DNA of 38,782 nt from a virus, in the IMG/VR virus record IMGVR_UViG_3300037258_000239, positions 1 to 38,782 of that record; one strand, given 5' to 3'. Positions 6,223-14,592 of this stretch are shown in pieces. Both the position numbers and the translations under genes were made by a program. Positions within the stretch are counted from its first letter, which is position 1; each line of letters begins with the position of its first letter. The notes beneath the pieces were generated by a model. It saw nothing but the letters and a program-made list of their open reading frames with translations, did no database searches and had not been told where the DNA came from.

Positions 6223-7000
6223 TGGCTATTTTCTCCCCATACTCCCCCGATTGCCGAGCGTGATAAAGTTCCATGTTTTTTTGTGCTGAATTCAAAACTT
6301 TGGCGTAAATATCCTCCGGTATTTCAACCAGCTTATCAGTCTTGTAAGTAGATTTCAGATGATTGAAAAACCATTCCCGATATTTTGGATCGCACTCCTG
6401 GATAACCATATCTAGGTCAAAAGCCTGTTCCATTGAAATGGTATTCTTCAAACTCTGGCTTCCAACATCTTCTTGAGAGAAAATGCCCTGAGTATAATAA
6501 CTATGTTCCTTAGAAAAGGGATCATCTCCGGTAAATAGCGCCTCAAGATTACACCGCCTTTCTCGGAAAAGCTCCTCAATATGAGGAGGCAGTTGTTTTG
6601 GCGGCAAAGCGATGATGTTGTATTTGGTGTCAAGGTTCTCTCCGGCCTTCATAACTTTAATATCATAGAAGTAAGGGGCTCCATACTCCTCCAGTTGCGT
6701 TAGGCTCTCCACGGCCTCTCTAATGCTTGCCTGCGTGATCTGTAGAATCTGTATCTCCTCCGCGAAATAGTTCCATACAATCATCGCCCAAAAATGTTTC
6801 AACGGTTTTTTAGGATCAATGGATTTCTGCGGCTTATTTTCCATCCTATAGCGGATAGGCTTTTTATCCTGCCAATCTTCCCACCCTAAAATAGGCTGAC
6901 TCAAAATTCGGAATTTGTTTTCTCCATCCTGAAATTTCATATAGAAATTAGAGGATTTCGGTGCCTGGTAATTATTAGGCAAAAAGACAACTTTACTCAT
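6212..7000 (-). CDS. Putative single-stranded DNA-binding protein
   Basis: 262 residues from the ATG at 7000, which has GGAG seven bases upstream; a start nine codons earlier lacks a site. The N-terminal pattern FYMKFQDGENKFRILSQPILGWEDWQDKKPIRYRM is that of a phage family often annotated as ssDNA-binding: a strand, a FRILS core and aromatic residues. It lies directly upstream of the exonuclease gene, where a binding or annealing protein is expected. The residues QITQASIREAVESLTQLEEYG form a helical segment. No RecT/Erf signature seen. Call by pattern and context. Confidence 0.55.
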   Translation of the reverse strand: MSKVVFLPNNYQAPKSSNFYMKFQDGENKFRILSQPILGWEDWQDKKPIRYRMENKPQKSIDPKKPLKHFWAMIVWNYFAEEIQILQITQASIREAVESLTQLEEYGAPYFYDIKVMKAGENLDTKYNIIALPPKQLPPHIEELFRERRCNLEALFTGDDPFSKEHSYYTQGIFSQEDVGSQSLKNTISMEQAFDLDMVIQECDPKYREWFFNHLKSTYKTDKLVEIPEDIYAKVLNSAQKNMELYHARQSGEYGEKIANES

Positions 7001-7044
7001 AGTCTTGCTCCATAGAATATATTTCAAAATAAAAACTTATTTCT

Positions 7045-7082
7045 AAAAAATACCGCGCAAGGCTATGATAACCTTGCAGCGG
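7045..7082 (-). terminator. Rho-independent terminator between two - strand genes
   Basis: On the - strand CCGC-T-GCAAGG pairs with CCTTGC-GCGG around a nine-base loop (7082-7053; ten pairs with one bulged T). It is followed by TATTTTTT. It separates the membrane/coiled-coil gene at 7132 from the ssDNA-binding-like gene, implying a partial stop and a new promoter in the 45 bases before 7000. Confidence 0.7.
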
Positions 7083-7131
7083 TGGTGGTTATGTCTTGGC
7101 GGACAACTGTGCTTTCGCTGCTTCTTCTCTC

Positions 7132-7317
7132 TTACGGATTGTTTTTTCTACGCTTTTCTTCAATCTCTGCAATTTTATTTTCTAAATTTGTTATCTCTTC
7201 TTTGATCTTTGAAATTACCAGGGCAGCACACAAAAAATTTGCGCGTGCCTCTCTAACAGCCCAAAGAAACATAGCCATATTTACACCTACAATAATTCCT
7301 ACCTGATACCATACCAT
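7132..7317 (-). CDS. Membrane-anchored coiled-coil protein (61 aa)
   Basis: 61 residues. An N-terminal transmembrane helix (WYQVGIIVGVNMAMFLWAV) is followed by a charged coiled coil (ISKIKEEITNLENKIAEIEEKRRKNN). Strong ribosome site AGGAGGG before the ATG. The layout (one N-terminal span, then a coiled coil) is that of an inner-membrane spanin or a membrane tether. An o-spanin candidate lipoprotein lies far away at 29820, so the link is weak. Antisense frame 7082-7306 is rejected. Confidence 0.65.
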   Translation of the reverse strand: MVWYQVGIIVGVNMAMFLWAVREARANFLCAALVISKIKEEITNLENKIAEIEEKRRKNNP

Positions 7318-7326
7318 TTTTCCCTC

Positions 7327-7497
7327 CTAATATTTATTGGGATACTTTCTTTCGATTTGTCTTAAAATTTCCTTATATGTCGGATAATTCCACCCCTGAG
7401 AATATGTATTTTCCCAAAGATTAATTAAATGCATCTTTCGAGGTTCCTGCACATCCATTGAGGATATGAAATTCTCTACTGCATTTTGATTGATCAT
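7327..7497 (-). CDS. Small hypothetical protein (56 aa)
   Basis: 56 residues, starting MINQNAVENFISSMDVQEP and ending RQIERKYPNKY, mostly helical. It has a strong ribosome site (AGGAGGCCAAG-ATG), and the same 14 bases precede the next gene upstream at 7821. Its stop lies inside the ribosome site of the 7132-7317 gene. No family recognised. Confidence 0.65.
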   Translation of the reverse strand: MINQNAVENFISSMDVQEPRKMHLINLWENTYSQGWNYPTYKEILRQIERKYPNKY

Positions 7498-7506
7498 CTT
7501 GGCCTC

Positions 7507-7821
7507 CTAAATTTTTTTACTTTTTAAGATTCTTGTATATGTGTATTTTTCATGCGGATTATAGCCCTCTCCACCTTCATTTATGAGATTATTATATTTT
7601 TTCCATTCAGGGTTAATTTCCTTTTCAAATGTTACCTCTGATAACTTTACCAAGTTATAACCCTTTAATTTATATGCATTGATGATATTCTTCTCACACA
7701 ATTCAAGATTAGAAAATCTATCTGTCCATTTGGTTTTTTCTTTACCGTCAAGTATGACCGTTACATAAATTCCTAATTTTGATTCTTTAGTAACTGTCAT
7801 TTCTTCATATCCCTGTAGCAT
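7507..7821 (-). CDS. Hypothetical early protein (104 aa)
   Basis: 104 residues. Alternating strands (LGIYVTVILDGKEKTKWTDRF) and a helix, ending in KYTYTRILKSKKI. It is the first gene of the leftward arm, just after the divergent region, so it is probably an immediate-early protein. Ribosome site AGGAGGCCAAG before ATG is identical to that of the 7327 gene. No family recognised. Confidence 0.65.
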   Translation of the reverse strand: MLQGYEEMTVTKESKLGIYVTVILDGKEKTKWTDRFSNLELCEKNIINAYKLKGYNLVKLSEVTFEKEINPEWKKYNNLINEGGEGYNPHEKYTYTRILKSKKI

Positions 7822-7833
7822 CTTGGCCTCCTA

Positions 7834-8036
7834 GCCTATTCTTGTTATGACCTAAATATACGAAAACGGATAATTATTAGCAAGCAAAAAAAGAAAAAAA
7901 AATGAAAATAATATAAATCTGGCAAATATACACAAAAACAGCCTTCACACATACCCCAAAGCAAAATATAAAGACATTATTTTAAAAAGTATTTTGAAGA
8001 AAATACATCGCTCAATACACTTAAGATAAAAACTTT
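7834..8036. promoter_or_regulatory. Divergent intergenic region between early and late arms
   Basis: 203 bases with no gene, very AT-rich, with long A runs (7887-7905). Leftward early genes start at 7821 and rightward packaging genes at 8037, so promoters for both arms should be here. I see AT-rich -10-like boxes in both directions (for example AATATAA, TTAAGATAA near 8022) but no well-spaced -35/-10 pair I would defend. Confidence 0.5.
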
Positions 8037-8438
8037 ATGGCAAGACCCGCAAAACCTATCATCTGGGAAATAGTACAAGAAATGGCTATAGCCGGTATGA
8101 ACGCTACAAATATAGCTAGAAAATTTGAAATTCATGTCAGTAATTTTCTAAGACAATTCAAGAAAGAATTTGAAATTGACTTCCGCAATTACGCAAGCGA
8201 GATAAGAGTTGATAAGGCAAAGTGTGATGATATCCTTTGGTTTCAATATAGACAAGCCAAAAAAGGCAACAGTAGAATGCTTGAATTATTAGGCAGAGAA
8301 GAATGCGGTCAAGGCAAAGAGGTTGTTCAAACTCCTTCATTTGATTTGGTCAACAACCTAGAACGCTTGTTGGCTATAGCTGATAATAAAATCGTCAATT
8401 TAGAGGCGAAGCTTGCCAACAAGCCAGAAACAGAATAA
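8037..8438 (+). CDS. terS: Terminase small subunit-like protein
   Basis: 133 residues. An N-terminal helix-turn-helix (IWEIVQEMAIAGMNATNIARKFEIHVSNFLRQFKKE) recognises DNA in this family, followed by a helical oligomerisation part. It is directly upstream of, and overlaps, the large terminase, the usual order. No Shine-Dalgarno is visible before the ATG. The C-terminal coding end contains the ribosome site of terL. Confidence 0.8.
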   Translation: MARPAKPIIWEIVQEMAIAGMNATNIARKFEIHVSNFLRQFKKEFEIDFRNYASEIRVDKAKCDDILWFQYRQAKKGNSRMLELLGREECGQGKEVVQTPSFDLVNNLERLLAIADNKIVNLEAKLANKPETE

Positions 8439-9687
8439 GAGTATTGCCGAAGCAACTCACCGATTTAATATATGGGTAGGTGCTGTTTCTAGCGGCAAAA
8501 CCTATGCCAGTATGAAAGTATTGGCGCATGATCTCAAACATGCACCGCCTGGTGATGCTATGGTAATCGGCGTTAATAGAACATCAGTACAACGAAATAT
8601 ATTAAAGCCTTTCTACAATCAAATATTAGGTTTCCCATGCCCGACGGAAAAAGCACAAATGAGCAAATTATACGGTCGCGATGTATGGTTTGTGGGAGCG
8701 CCCGATGTCTCGGCCGTATCGACAATTCAAGGATCAACGCTGGCGCTTGCTTATGTGGACGAAGCTACGAACCTACCGGAGCCATTCTGGAAGATGCTAG
8801 AATCGCGCCTCCGTGTTCCTGGAGCGAAACTTCTAGCGACGTGCAACCCTGAAGGGCCGGCACATTGGCTCAAGAAAGATTATATAGATAATAAGGCGCT
8901 TGATTTAGTCCATTGGAATTTTAATCTAGAAGACAATCCCTCCCTCGATGCAGCATATAAGCAACAACTTAAAGCGTCTTATACCGGTATGTGGTACAAT
9001 CGGTATATCCTAGGAGAATGGGCTTTAGCGCATGGGGCGATATACGATAATTACGACAAAGACAACGAGTTTGAACATCCGCTTCCAGCACCTTCTTATT
9101 ACGTGGTTGGTGTTGACTATGGCACGACTAACGCTACAGCAGCAGTTTTATGTGCTATCACACCAAATAAATGGCCTCAAATTCGGGTGGAAGCAGAATA
9201 CTATTATGATTCTGCAAAGCGGGGTCGTTCCAAAACGGATCAGGAGTTGGTGCGGGACATTAAGGATTTTATCGGCTATAAAAACGTCTCAGCGATTTAT
9301 GTTGACCCTGCGGCAGCATCTCTCAAAATAGCTATAAGACAAGAAAATCTACCGGTATTAGACGCTAACAACGACGTATTACTCGGTATTAAGTTATGCT
9401 CTAAATTCATAGGCGGCAAAAATATCGTGATACAGAAAGGTTGTACAACTCTGCGCGAACACATCCAATCTTATGCGTGGGATCCGAAAGCCGCAGACAG
9501 AGGGGAAGACAAGCCTATCAAAAAGAATGACCATATACTCGATGCCCTCCGCTATGCCGTATGCAGCGCTTTTCCTACTGGAGAATTCGACAACCCCGAA
9601 ATACACGATTATGACAAATACCGCCGGGACGTCTTTGGCGGTGATGATTGGGGGCCATTAGGCCCATCACAAGGGGGATATCTTTAA
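8413..9687 (+). CDS. terL: Terminase large subunit
   Basis: 424 residues from a TTG at 8413 with AGAGG six bases upstream. Walker A GAVSSGKT at 23-30; Walker B LALAYVDEAT near 110 with the following catalytic E; ATCNPEGPAHW coupling motif. The nuclease domain has acidic residues in VGVDYGTT (near 233), IYVDPAAAS and NDHILDALRYA. It is the DNA-packaging motor and genome-cutting nuclease (Terminase_6/PBSX-like group). It overlaps terS by 26 bases and the next gene by TAATG. Confidence 0.95.
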   Translation: MPTSQKQNKSIAEATHRFNIWVGAVSSGKTYASMKVLAHDLKHAPPGDAMVIGVNRTSVQRNILKPFYNQILGFPCPTEKAQMSKLYGRDVWFVGAPDVSAVSTIQGSTLALAYVDEATNLPEPFWKMLESRLRVPGAKLLATCNPEGPAHWLKKDYIDNKALDLVHWNFNLEDNPSLDAAYKQQLKASYTGMWYNRYILGEWALAHGAIYDNYDKDNEFEHPLPAPSYYVVGVDYGTTNATAAVLCAITPNKWPQIRVEAEYYYDSAKRGRSKTDQELVRDIKDFIGYKNVSAIYVDPAAASLKIAIRQENLPVLDANNDVLLGIKLCSKFIGGKNIVIQKGCTTLREHIQSYAWDPKAADRGEDKPIKKNDHILDALRYAVCSAFPTGEFDNPEIHDYDKYRRDVFGGDDWGPLGPSQGGYL

Positions 9688-10004
9688 TGGCTTCGTTGTA
9701 TTGTAGATGCGGAAATAGGATGAATAACGCTTGCTTTCCAAATACAATGGAGGGAGAGATTAAAGGAATTTATGAATATAAAGAAAGGAATGTATGGGAG
9801 TGTGAGATATGTGGCAAACTTTGGATAGATATAGATGATCCGGAAGTAAAAGGATGTCATATTAGCAAATGTTATATACCCGAGGATGGGAAAGTGGGGA
9901 ATCTATTTTCTATTGGCTCAGGAGAGGATCTAATAGATTGGTTGAAAGGATTTTGGCGATGGCATAAAAAAGAGTTTAAGAAAATTGATTCTGGGGAATT
10001 ATGA
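9687..10004 (+). CDS. Small zinc-finger-like protein after terL
   Basis: 105 residues from the ATG at 9687, which overlaps the terL stop, with AGGGGG upstream. Cysteines CRCG...C and CEICGK suggest a split zinc ribbon (about 4-8 and 41-44); a tryptophan-rich helical tail follows (LIDWLKGFWRWHKKEFKKI). No named family. Tight overlaps on both sides show it belongs to the packaging operon. Confidence 0.7.
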   Translation: MASLYCRCGNRMNNACFPNTMEGEIKGIYEYKERNVWECEICGKLWIDIDDPEVKGCHISKCYIPEDGKVGNLFSIGSGEDLIDWLKGFWRWHKKEFKKIDSGEL

Positions 10005-10204
10005 TACTACAATTAACCCCCCCTATTCCGATTGAAACGCCCAAAGGCTCCGCTCTAGCGCATCTTATCATTGATTACGGCCCAGAGCATAATCTCTGTT
10101 GGTGCGCCTTTATTGACGCAACCGGCGAGTGTTGGACTTTTCCCAATCCCCAGATACGCGCTCAGAAAAATATCACGATGGGCAGAATGTTACAGAAAGA
10201 ATAA
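10001..10204 (+). CDS. Conserved small phage protein (67 aa)
   Basis: 67 residues. The sequence pattern IPIETPKGSALAHLIIDYGPEH and ECWTFPNPQIRAQKNITMGR is one I recognise as a conserved small protein next to terminase or portal genes in many phages of Gram-negative hosts; function unknown. Its start overlaps the stop of the upstream gene (ATGA). A promoter-like sequence follows before the portal gene. Confidence 0.75.
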   Translation: MILQLTPPIPIETPKGSALAHLIIDYGPEHNLCWCAFIDATGECWTFPNPQIRAQKNITMGRMLQKE

Positions 10205-10213
10205 CTCCCTTCT

Positions 10214-10241
10214 TTGAGACTACGCAAAGATATGCTATATT
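10214..10241 (+). promoter_or_regulatory. Candidate promoter upstream of portal gene
   Basis: -35 TTGAGA (10214-10219) and -10 TATATT (10236-10241) are 16 bases apart. It lies 28 bases before the portal GTG, in the only gap in this stretch of the + operon. Confidence 0.5.
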
Positions 10242-10268
10242 AAATTTTAATTTTATAGCAGGCAAAGC

Positions 10269-12317
10269 GTGGGATCTTACGAATCCGGCCAATATTCCCT
10301 AGGTTATCTCGACCCATCAGATGTAGAGGCTAGAAACCTCAAACAGATGATGGATTGGTTTTACACGTCCAATTACCCTACAAATTCAACATATTGGATG
10401 CAAGGAAGCATCGACAAGCGTTTTAAAGTAGGTGATCAGCAGCTATATAATCAGGCGTTCGGCCAGAATCAGCAGAATATGCAAAGGTTCTTTTTCAACT
10501 ATATTCGCCGCATCGTAAATATGATATGCGGGTTTCAACGTAGGAACCGTAAAAGCACTATTGCGTTGCCTGTCTTTGAAGATGGCGACCCATTAGCCGA
10601 TGACTTTAATAAAGTTATGCGCTGGTGCGATGATAGAGACGGTTTCCAGGAGTATCTTTCAAGGGCATTCGAAGGCGCTGTGGATACGGGAGAAACACTT
10701 CTCTATCTATATCCTGATTATACATTTGATCCGGTGTCATCAGACCTATTTTGCGATGATGTACAGTATAATAATTATTTGATTGATCAATACACTAGGA
10801 AGCAAGATCTTTCCGATTGTAATGGAGTATGGCGTAGGCGTTGGACGTCGAAGACACGCGCTAAAATGCTATTACCCGGTTATGAGAAAGAGATACAGAA
10901 AATGAACGTTGGCGGCATGAAAGATGGCCGCTTCCCGCTGCAAGCAGAACTGCAGAACGTAGCAGTCTCAAACTTATTCACTTATGATGAATTTCACTAC
11001 AGAACAACACGCCCAGGCAAAATTATCGTCGATCCCATGACAGGAGAAGCGGCAGAGTGGCAAGAAGATGAAGACGGCGGCAAAGATGAACTCGATCGCG
11101 TGTTATATCAGCAGCCTTGGCTTAAAGTAGTAAAGAATGAAGTATCAACGGTTAAGTTGATCATCGCCGTCAACGGCAAGATTGTTTATCACGGTAAGAA
11201 CCTCCTTGATATTGACGAATACCCCATCATCCCCGTTCAAACTTATGTAGAGAACGACATACAAGCCTACGCGTGGCGTAAAATGGGCGTCATTAGGGGT
11301 GCTAGAGATGCTCAATGGCTTTTCAATATGCGCAAAATTATTGAGCTTCAGCTATTGCAATCTAGTTTAAATGCCGGTTGGATATATCCTGTAGATGTAG
11401 TGCCAGACCCTAAATGCTTTCGTCAAACAAGTGGGGGCGATGGTTTCTTAATACCATTGAAGGCCGGGCGTCAAGTAGGCGAAATTCAGCGCATTGAGCC
11501 GGTAGCTATTCCGCAGTCATTGTTAGAACTATCAAAAGCATTGGGCGAAGATATAGCCCAGATTACGGGGGTAAATGAAGAACTTTTGGGATCGGCGACG
11601 GATGATAAAGCTGGGATTTTGTCCATGTTGCGCCAGGGGGCTGGACTCACTACGTTGCAAACGATTTTTGACAAGCTGGACTATTCGCAAAGGTTGTTCG
11701 GGAAAATACGACTTAACGCCATTCGCAAAAACTTTTCTAAAGGTAAGATTCGTAATATCCTTGGCCATGATCCAGATCCCCGATTTTGGACAAGCCATTC
11801 TCAGAAATATGCCCTGGCCGTTGAAGAGGGGAATTATTCAACAACACAACGACAAATGGAATTACACCAGCTTCTTGATTTTCGCGAAAGGGGGATTCCC
11901 ATTGCCGACAAGTCCATTTTACGTGCTTCATTCATCGGAAACAAACAACAAGTCATGCGAGATATGGAAGAACAGCAACAGCAACAGCAACAAGCCCAAC
12001 AACAACAAGCCCAACAAGCCGCTGCAATGGATCAAGCAAAAATTCAAGATCTTAATTCAAGAGCTGAGCTTAATATGGCAAAACAGCGAGAAACACTGAT
12101 TGGTGGTCAAGAGAAGATAGCCAAAATTCATGATCTAGAAGCCTCAGCAGCACATAAACAGACACAATCCGACTTGGAACTTGTCGAAATGATTTTGAAG
12201 CTGGAAGACATGCAATTCTCGCAATTTAAAAATGCTTTTGAATACGCCCAGGCTGTCAAGGCAGCCAATCAAGTAGCGCAGATAGAACAACAAGAACAGC
12301 CTGCATTGGCAGGATAG
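10269..12317 (+). CDS. Portal protein
   Basis: 682 residues, the size of P22-like podovirus portals. The order (terminase, portal, scaffold, capsid) and features such as YIRRIVNMICGFQRRNRKS near 75-95, an insertion of acidic sheets, and WLFNMRKIIELQLLQ then ITGVNEELLG near 430 fit the family. It forms the 12-fold channel for DNA entry. The C-terminal 120 residues are very glutamine-rich with CAA/CAG runs (near 11971-12019), then a coiled coil, like the barrel helix of P22 portal. It starts with GTG at 10269 with AGG upstream. Confidence 0.92.
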   Translation: MGSYESGQYSLGYLDPSDVEARNLKQMMDWFYTSNYPTNSTYWMQGSIDKRFKVGDQQLYNQAFGQNQQNMQRFFFNYIRRIVNMICGFQRRNRKSTIALPVFEDGDPLADDFNKVMRWCDDRDGFQEYLSRAFEGAVDTGETLLYLYPDYTFDPVSSDLFCDDVQYNNYLIDQYTRKQDLSDCNGVWRRRWTSKTRAKMLLPGYEKEIQKMNVGGMKDGRFPLQAELQNVAVSNLFTYDEFHYRTTRPGKIIVDPMTGEAAEWQEDEDGGKDELDRVLYQQPWLKVVKNEVSTVKLIIAVNGKIVYHGKNLLDIDEYPIIPVQTYVENDIQAYAWRKMGVIRGARDAQWLFNMRKIIELQLLQSSLNAGWIYPVDVVPDPKCFRQTSGGDGFLIPLKAGRQVGEIQRIEPVAIPQSLLELSKALGEDIAQITGVNEELLGSATDDKAGILSMLRQGAGLTTLQTIFDKLDYSQRLFGKIRLNAIRKNFSKGKIRNILGHDPDPRFWTSHSQKYALAVEEGNYSTTQRQMELHQLLDFRERGIPIADKSILRASFIGNKQQVMRDMEEQQQQQQQAQQQQAQQAAAMDQAKIQDLNSRAELNMAKQRETLIGGQEKIAKIHDLEASAAHKQTQSDLELVEMILKLEDMQFSQFKNAFEYAQAVKAANQVAQIEQQEQPALAG

Positions 12318-12325
12318 GAGTAGTT

Positions 12326-12520
12326 ATGGCACATAGCAAAGAAGCACACGCAAAGATGCCAGCAATGGCAAAGTTTAACGAAGGCCACTGGGAAAAGAAA
12401 ATGGCTGATGTTGAAACTGCGGATGGTAAATACAGCGGAGAAATGGATCAAGCGGAAGAATACAAGAAATCCGTCGATGGTCTTGCAAGCTACGCTAAAA
12501 AGCATCGTGAGAAGCATTAA
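12326..12520 (+). CDS. Small charged protein after portal (64 aa)
   Basis: 64 residues, rich in K, E, H and A (MAHSKEAHAKMPAMAKF...YKKSVDGLASYAKKHREKH), helical. A GGAG site precedes the ATG. It could be a minor virion protein. It is followed by a hairpin with a T run, so it ends the portal transcript or marks an attenuation point. Family not recognised. Confidence 0.65.
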   Translation: MAHSKEAHAKMPAMAKFNEGHWEKKMADVETADGKYSGEMDQAEEYKKSVDGLASYAKKHREKH

Positions 12521-12552
12521 ATGTAGGTTGAGTTCCTTTCAAAACTCCGTCA

Positions 12553-12598
12553 GGCAGATCGCAAATAAGACGCTAAAATAAGTCTGCCACTTTTTTTT
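12553..12598 (+). terminator. Possible Rho-independent terminator
   Basis: GGCAGA (12553-12558) pairs with TCTGCC (12583-12588) around a 24-base loop, followed after AC by eight T. The long loop weakens it; partial termination is plausible. Confidence 0.4.
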
Positions 12599-12614
12599 AA
12601 ATAAGAGGTAGATC

Positions 12615-12824
12615 ATGAAGACAAAACACAATCCAGATTATGCCAAAGATAAGACGGCTGATGTCATCAAAAAGGGAAGCGGTAGAGCCGTACCCAATGA
12701 ACAATGGCAAATGAATCACGATATAACGCCAGCCGGCTCCGATACAGCGGAGGGTGCATTCCTGCCAAGGCAGGCAAGAAATAGGCCAAGACCGTTTACG
12801 CCTATCAATGAGTGTGACCATTAA
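12615..12824 (+). CDS. Small hypothetical protein (69 aa)
   Basis: 69 residues, polar and proline-containing, likely disordered (KTKHNPDYAKDKTADVIKKG...RPRPFTPINECDH). A GAGG site is upstream of the ATG. Its stop overlaps the next start (TAATG). The order in the virion arm suggests a minor structural or assembly role. Confidence 0.65.
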   Translation: MKTKHNPDYAKDKTADVIKKGSGRAVPNEQWQMNHDITPAGSDTAEGAFLPRQARNRPRPFTPINECDH

Positions 12825-13105
12825 TGAAATCCATCAAAAAGGTAGGCCGACTATATGTATCCCGTAGAAAACCTTATGAAAAGAAGAAATGGCGCTACCA
12901 GGATTGCGAAATGGATTATGACAAATGGGTCATTGCTTCGAAATATCTACCAGCCGATTACGATTTATGTTTACTCCGCATCGGGGATAAAATTCTACCT
13001 GGTTGGTCAATCGGAACGAAATGGGACGGGAAGCAAATTGATGAAGATGCACCGGTGACACATTGGAAGAAGAAAGACTTTAGTACGGAGATTATGAATG
13101 CGTGA
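12824..13105 (+). CDS. Hypothetical protein (93 aa) in virion operon
   Basis: 93 residues, basic N-terminus (MKSIKKVGRLYVSRRKPYEKKKW) followed by aromatic-rich sheet-like sequence (YDKWVIASKYLPADYDLCLLRIGDKILPGWSIGTKWDG). It overlaps neighbours on both sides. Family not recognised. Confidence 0.65.
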   Translation: MKSIKKVGRLYVSRRKPYEKKKWRYQDCEMDYDKWVIASKYLPADYDLCLLRIGDKILPGWSIGTKWDGKQIDEDAPVTHWKKKDFSTEIMNA

Positions 13106-13574
13106 AGAAGTATTTAAACGGGAAAGACACCCAACAATTGCATTAAGCGATAAAGAGCATCGGGAAAAGTTAGAGAGCTGGAAACCAACGGGTTATTTTG
13201 TAAAATTCAATAAAGAACCAGCTTTATTAAATGATGGATCAGTAGGAATAAAAATAACTGAAGAAAAGGAGAAAATGGAACTGTTAGCAGCTAGACGTCA
13301 ACAAATTTATTATCACCCCGATACAGAAGATATATTTGAAAATGGTGAACCAATTCGGGTAAAAATAAGCAAAGATTTAGTTTATCAAAAGCCTGATATT
13401 GAAAATATGTCTGAAGATCAAAAGAAAAAATATGAAATAGCCAAGAAAATAGGTGAAAATACTCAAATTATAGATTTAAGGGAGAAAGATGAGAGGAAGC
13501 CGCGTAAAACAACTCCGAAAAAGCCTAGAAAAGTTTATACCCGAACCGACAAAGCAGCAGTGGCGGGTATATAA
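13098..13574 (+). CDS. Hypothetical protein (158 aa), basic C-terminus
   Basis: 158 residues. It starts at the ATG at 13098 with CGGAG eight bases upstream, overlapping the previous gene. The central region has many charged residues; the tail (RKPRKTTPKKPRKVYTRT) is a highly basic stretch that could bind DNA or RNA. It sits between portal and scaffold, where accessory head genes are common. No family recognised. Confidence 0.65.
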   Translation: MREEVFKRERHPTIALSDKEHREKLESWKPTGYFVKFNKEPALLNDGSVGIKITEEKEKMELLAARRQQIYYHPDTEDIFENGEPIRVKISKDLVYQKPDIENMSEDQKKKYEIAKKIGENTQIIDLREKDERKPRKTTPKKPRKVYTRTDKAAVAGI

Positions 13575-13598
13575 ACGCAATTACATGAGAGGCCTATT

Positions 13599-13922
13599 AT
13601 GAATCATCCTATTTTAGACGGCAAATGTCATCCTTTAGATGATAAATTAGGTTATATCGGTAGGCGAATTGATCCTGCATCATCTATTAATCAAATGGAA
13701 AAAGTCAAAGATGAAATTATTTCTGAATATATTACATATTTATTAAGAAATGATTTGGAATTCTGTGTAAATGTAATAAAAGAATATCTTTTATTTAGAT
13801 GCAACGAAAGTGATAAATTTATCTATAGACCCCCATATTTATTGGGAGCATTAGCTCAAACAGGATCATTAGCATATAAATTTCAGCGTTCGGAAAATGA
13901 TGGACTACAAGATGAAATATGA
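13599..13922 (+). CDS. Hypothetical protein (107 aa)
   Basis: 107 residues with a helical middle (MEKVKDEIISEYITYLLRNDLEFCVNVIKEYLLFRCNESDKF). Ribosome site GAGAGG is nine bases upstream. The last 26 bases overlap the next gene. No family recognised. Confidence 0.65.
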   Translation: MNHPILDGKCHPLDDKLGYIGRRIDPASSINQMEKVKDEIISEYITYLLRNDLEFCVNVIKEYLLFRCNESDKFIYRPPYLLGALAQTGSLAYKFQRSENDGLQDEI

Positions 13923-14592
13923 CTATCAAAAGAAAAAAGGGCAAACTGCGGGGCAGTTATCGAAGAAAGCCTCTGAAGACGCTACTAAGTATGATGCGTT
14001 GGAAGTTGGTCATGCTATGGCTGATGATATCGCGCAACATCTTTATGAATGCGTTGCTACTTATCATGATATGATTGACGAGGAAGAATTCTGCGTAGTA
14101 ATGATTATCGGAAAAGATAACATACTCAAGAATGTCATTAGGCGCAAATTCTATTGCTGGCCCTACTTGCCCAAGCCTCGGCCTAATCAGGCCGTATTCC
14201 TGTATAATAAGCGCCTAAATAAGATAACCAAACGCTTATGGGTATTACCTTCGGATATGGTAATGGCAGAACTGGCATCTTTGGCGGTGGTAGATAAACG
14301 CTATAAGACGATGCAAGCATGGTCTGTAGCCTTTTTTGAAGGCAAGTTCTGGGAGTATATCCGCTACGAACATGCCATCAAAATGCCTTCAGAGCAGGAA
14401 TATTTTCTACATCATCGAGAGGAATTGCTCAAGGCTGGCTGCAAGATCCCCGGCCCTCTTGACACCGATCCCTTTGATTTTAGTAAAATCGGTATCAATA
14501 AGGTGGTAAATCCTGGTAATTCCGTTCACCTTCAAAATTTTGTCGAGAGCGGGATTAAGGCAGAGAATCTCAATGGGGGCATCAGCATATAA
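13897..14592 (+). CDS. Hypothetical protein (231 aa) between portal and scaffold
   Basis: 231 residues. It begins MMDYKMKYDYQKKKGQTAGQLSKKASEDATKYDALEVGHAMADDIAQHLYEC, then a sheet-like part (FCVVMIIGKDNILKNVIRRKFYCW). It ends LKAGCKIPGPLDTDPFDFSKIGINKVVNPGNS. A later in-frame ATG at 13912 is an alternative start. The last 186 bases are also coding on the opposite strand (14407-14715), and both frames look credible. Family not recognised; the position suggests a head-assembly role. Confidence 0.7.
   Translation: MMDYKMKYDYQKKKGQTAGQLSKKASEDATKYDALEVGHAMADDIAQHLYECVATYHDMIDEEEFCVVMIIGKDNILKNVIRRKFYCWPYLPKPRPNQAVFLYNKRLNKITKRLWVLPSDMVMAELASLAVVDKRYKTMQAWSVAFFEGKFWEYIRYEHAIKMPSEQEYFLHHREELLKAGCKIPGPLDTDPFDFSKIGINKVVNPGNSVHLQNFVESGIKAENLNGGISI

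Noticed and set aside
1070-7107. Repeated TGGCGGACAAC at 1070-1080 and 7097-7107 as an attachment or regulatory repeat
   Set aside because: An 11-mer pair is expected many times by chance in a 39-kb sequence; no flanking similarity.
7082-7306. + strand frame (74 aa, hydrophobic) opposite the membrane/coiled-coil gene
   Set aside because: No ribosome site, and the - strand gene has a strong one and a sensible layout.
11971-12019. CAA/CAG-rich run as a phase-variable microsatellite
   Set aside because: Repeat units are triplets in frame, so length changes would only alter glutamine number; such Q-rich tails are common in portals.
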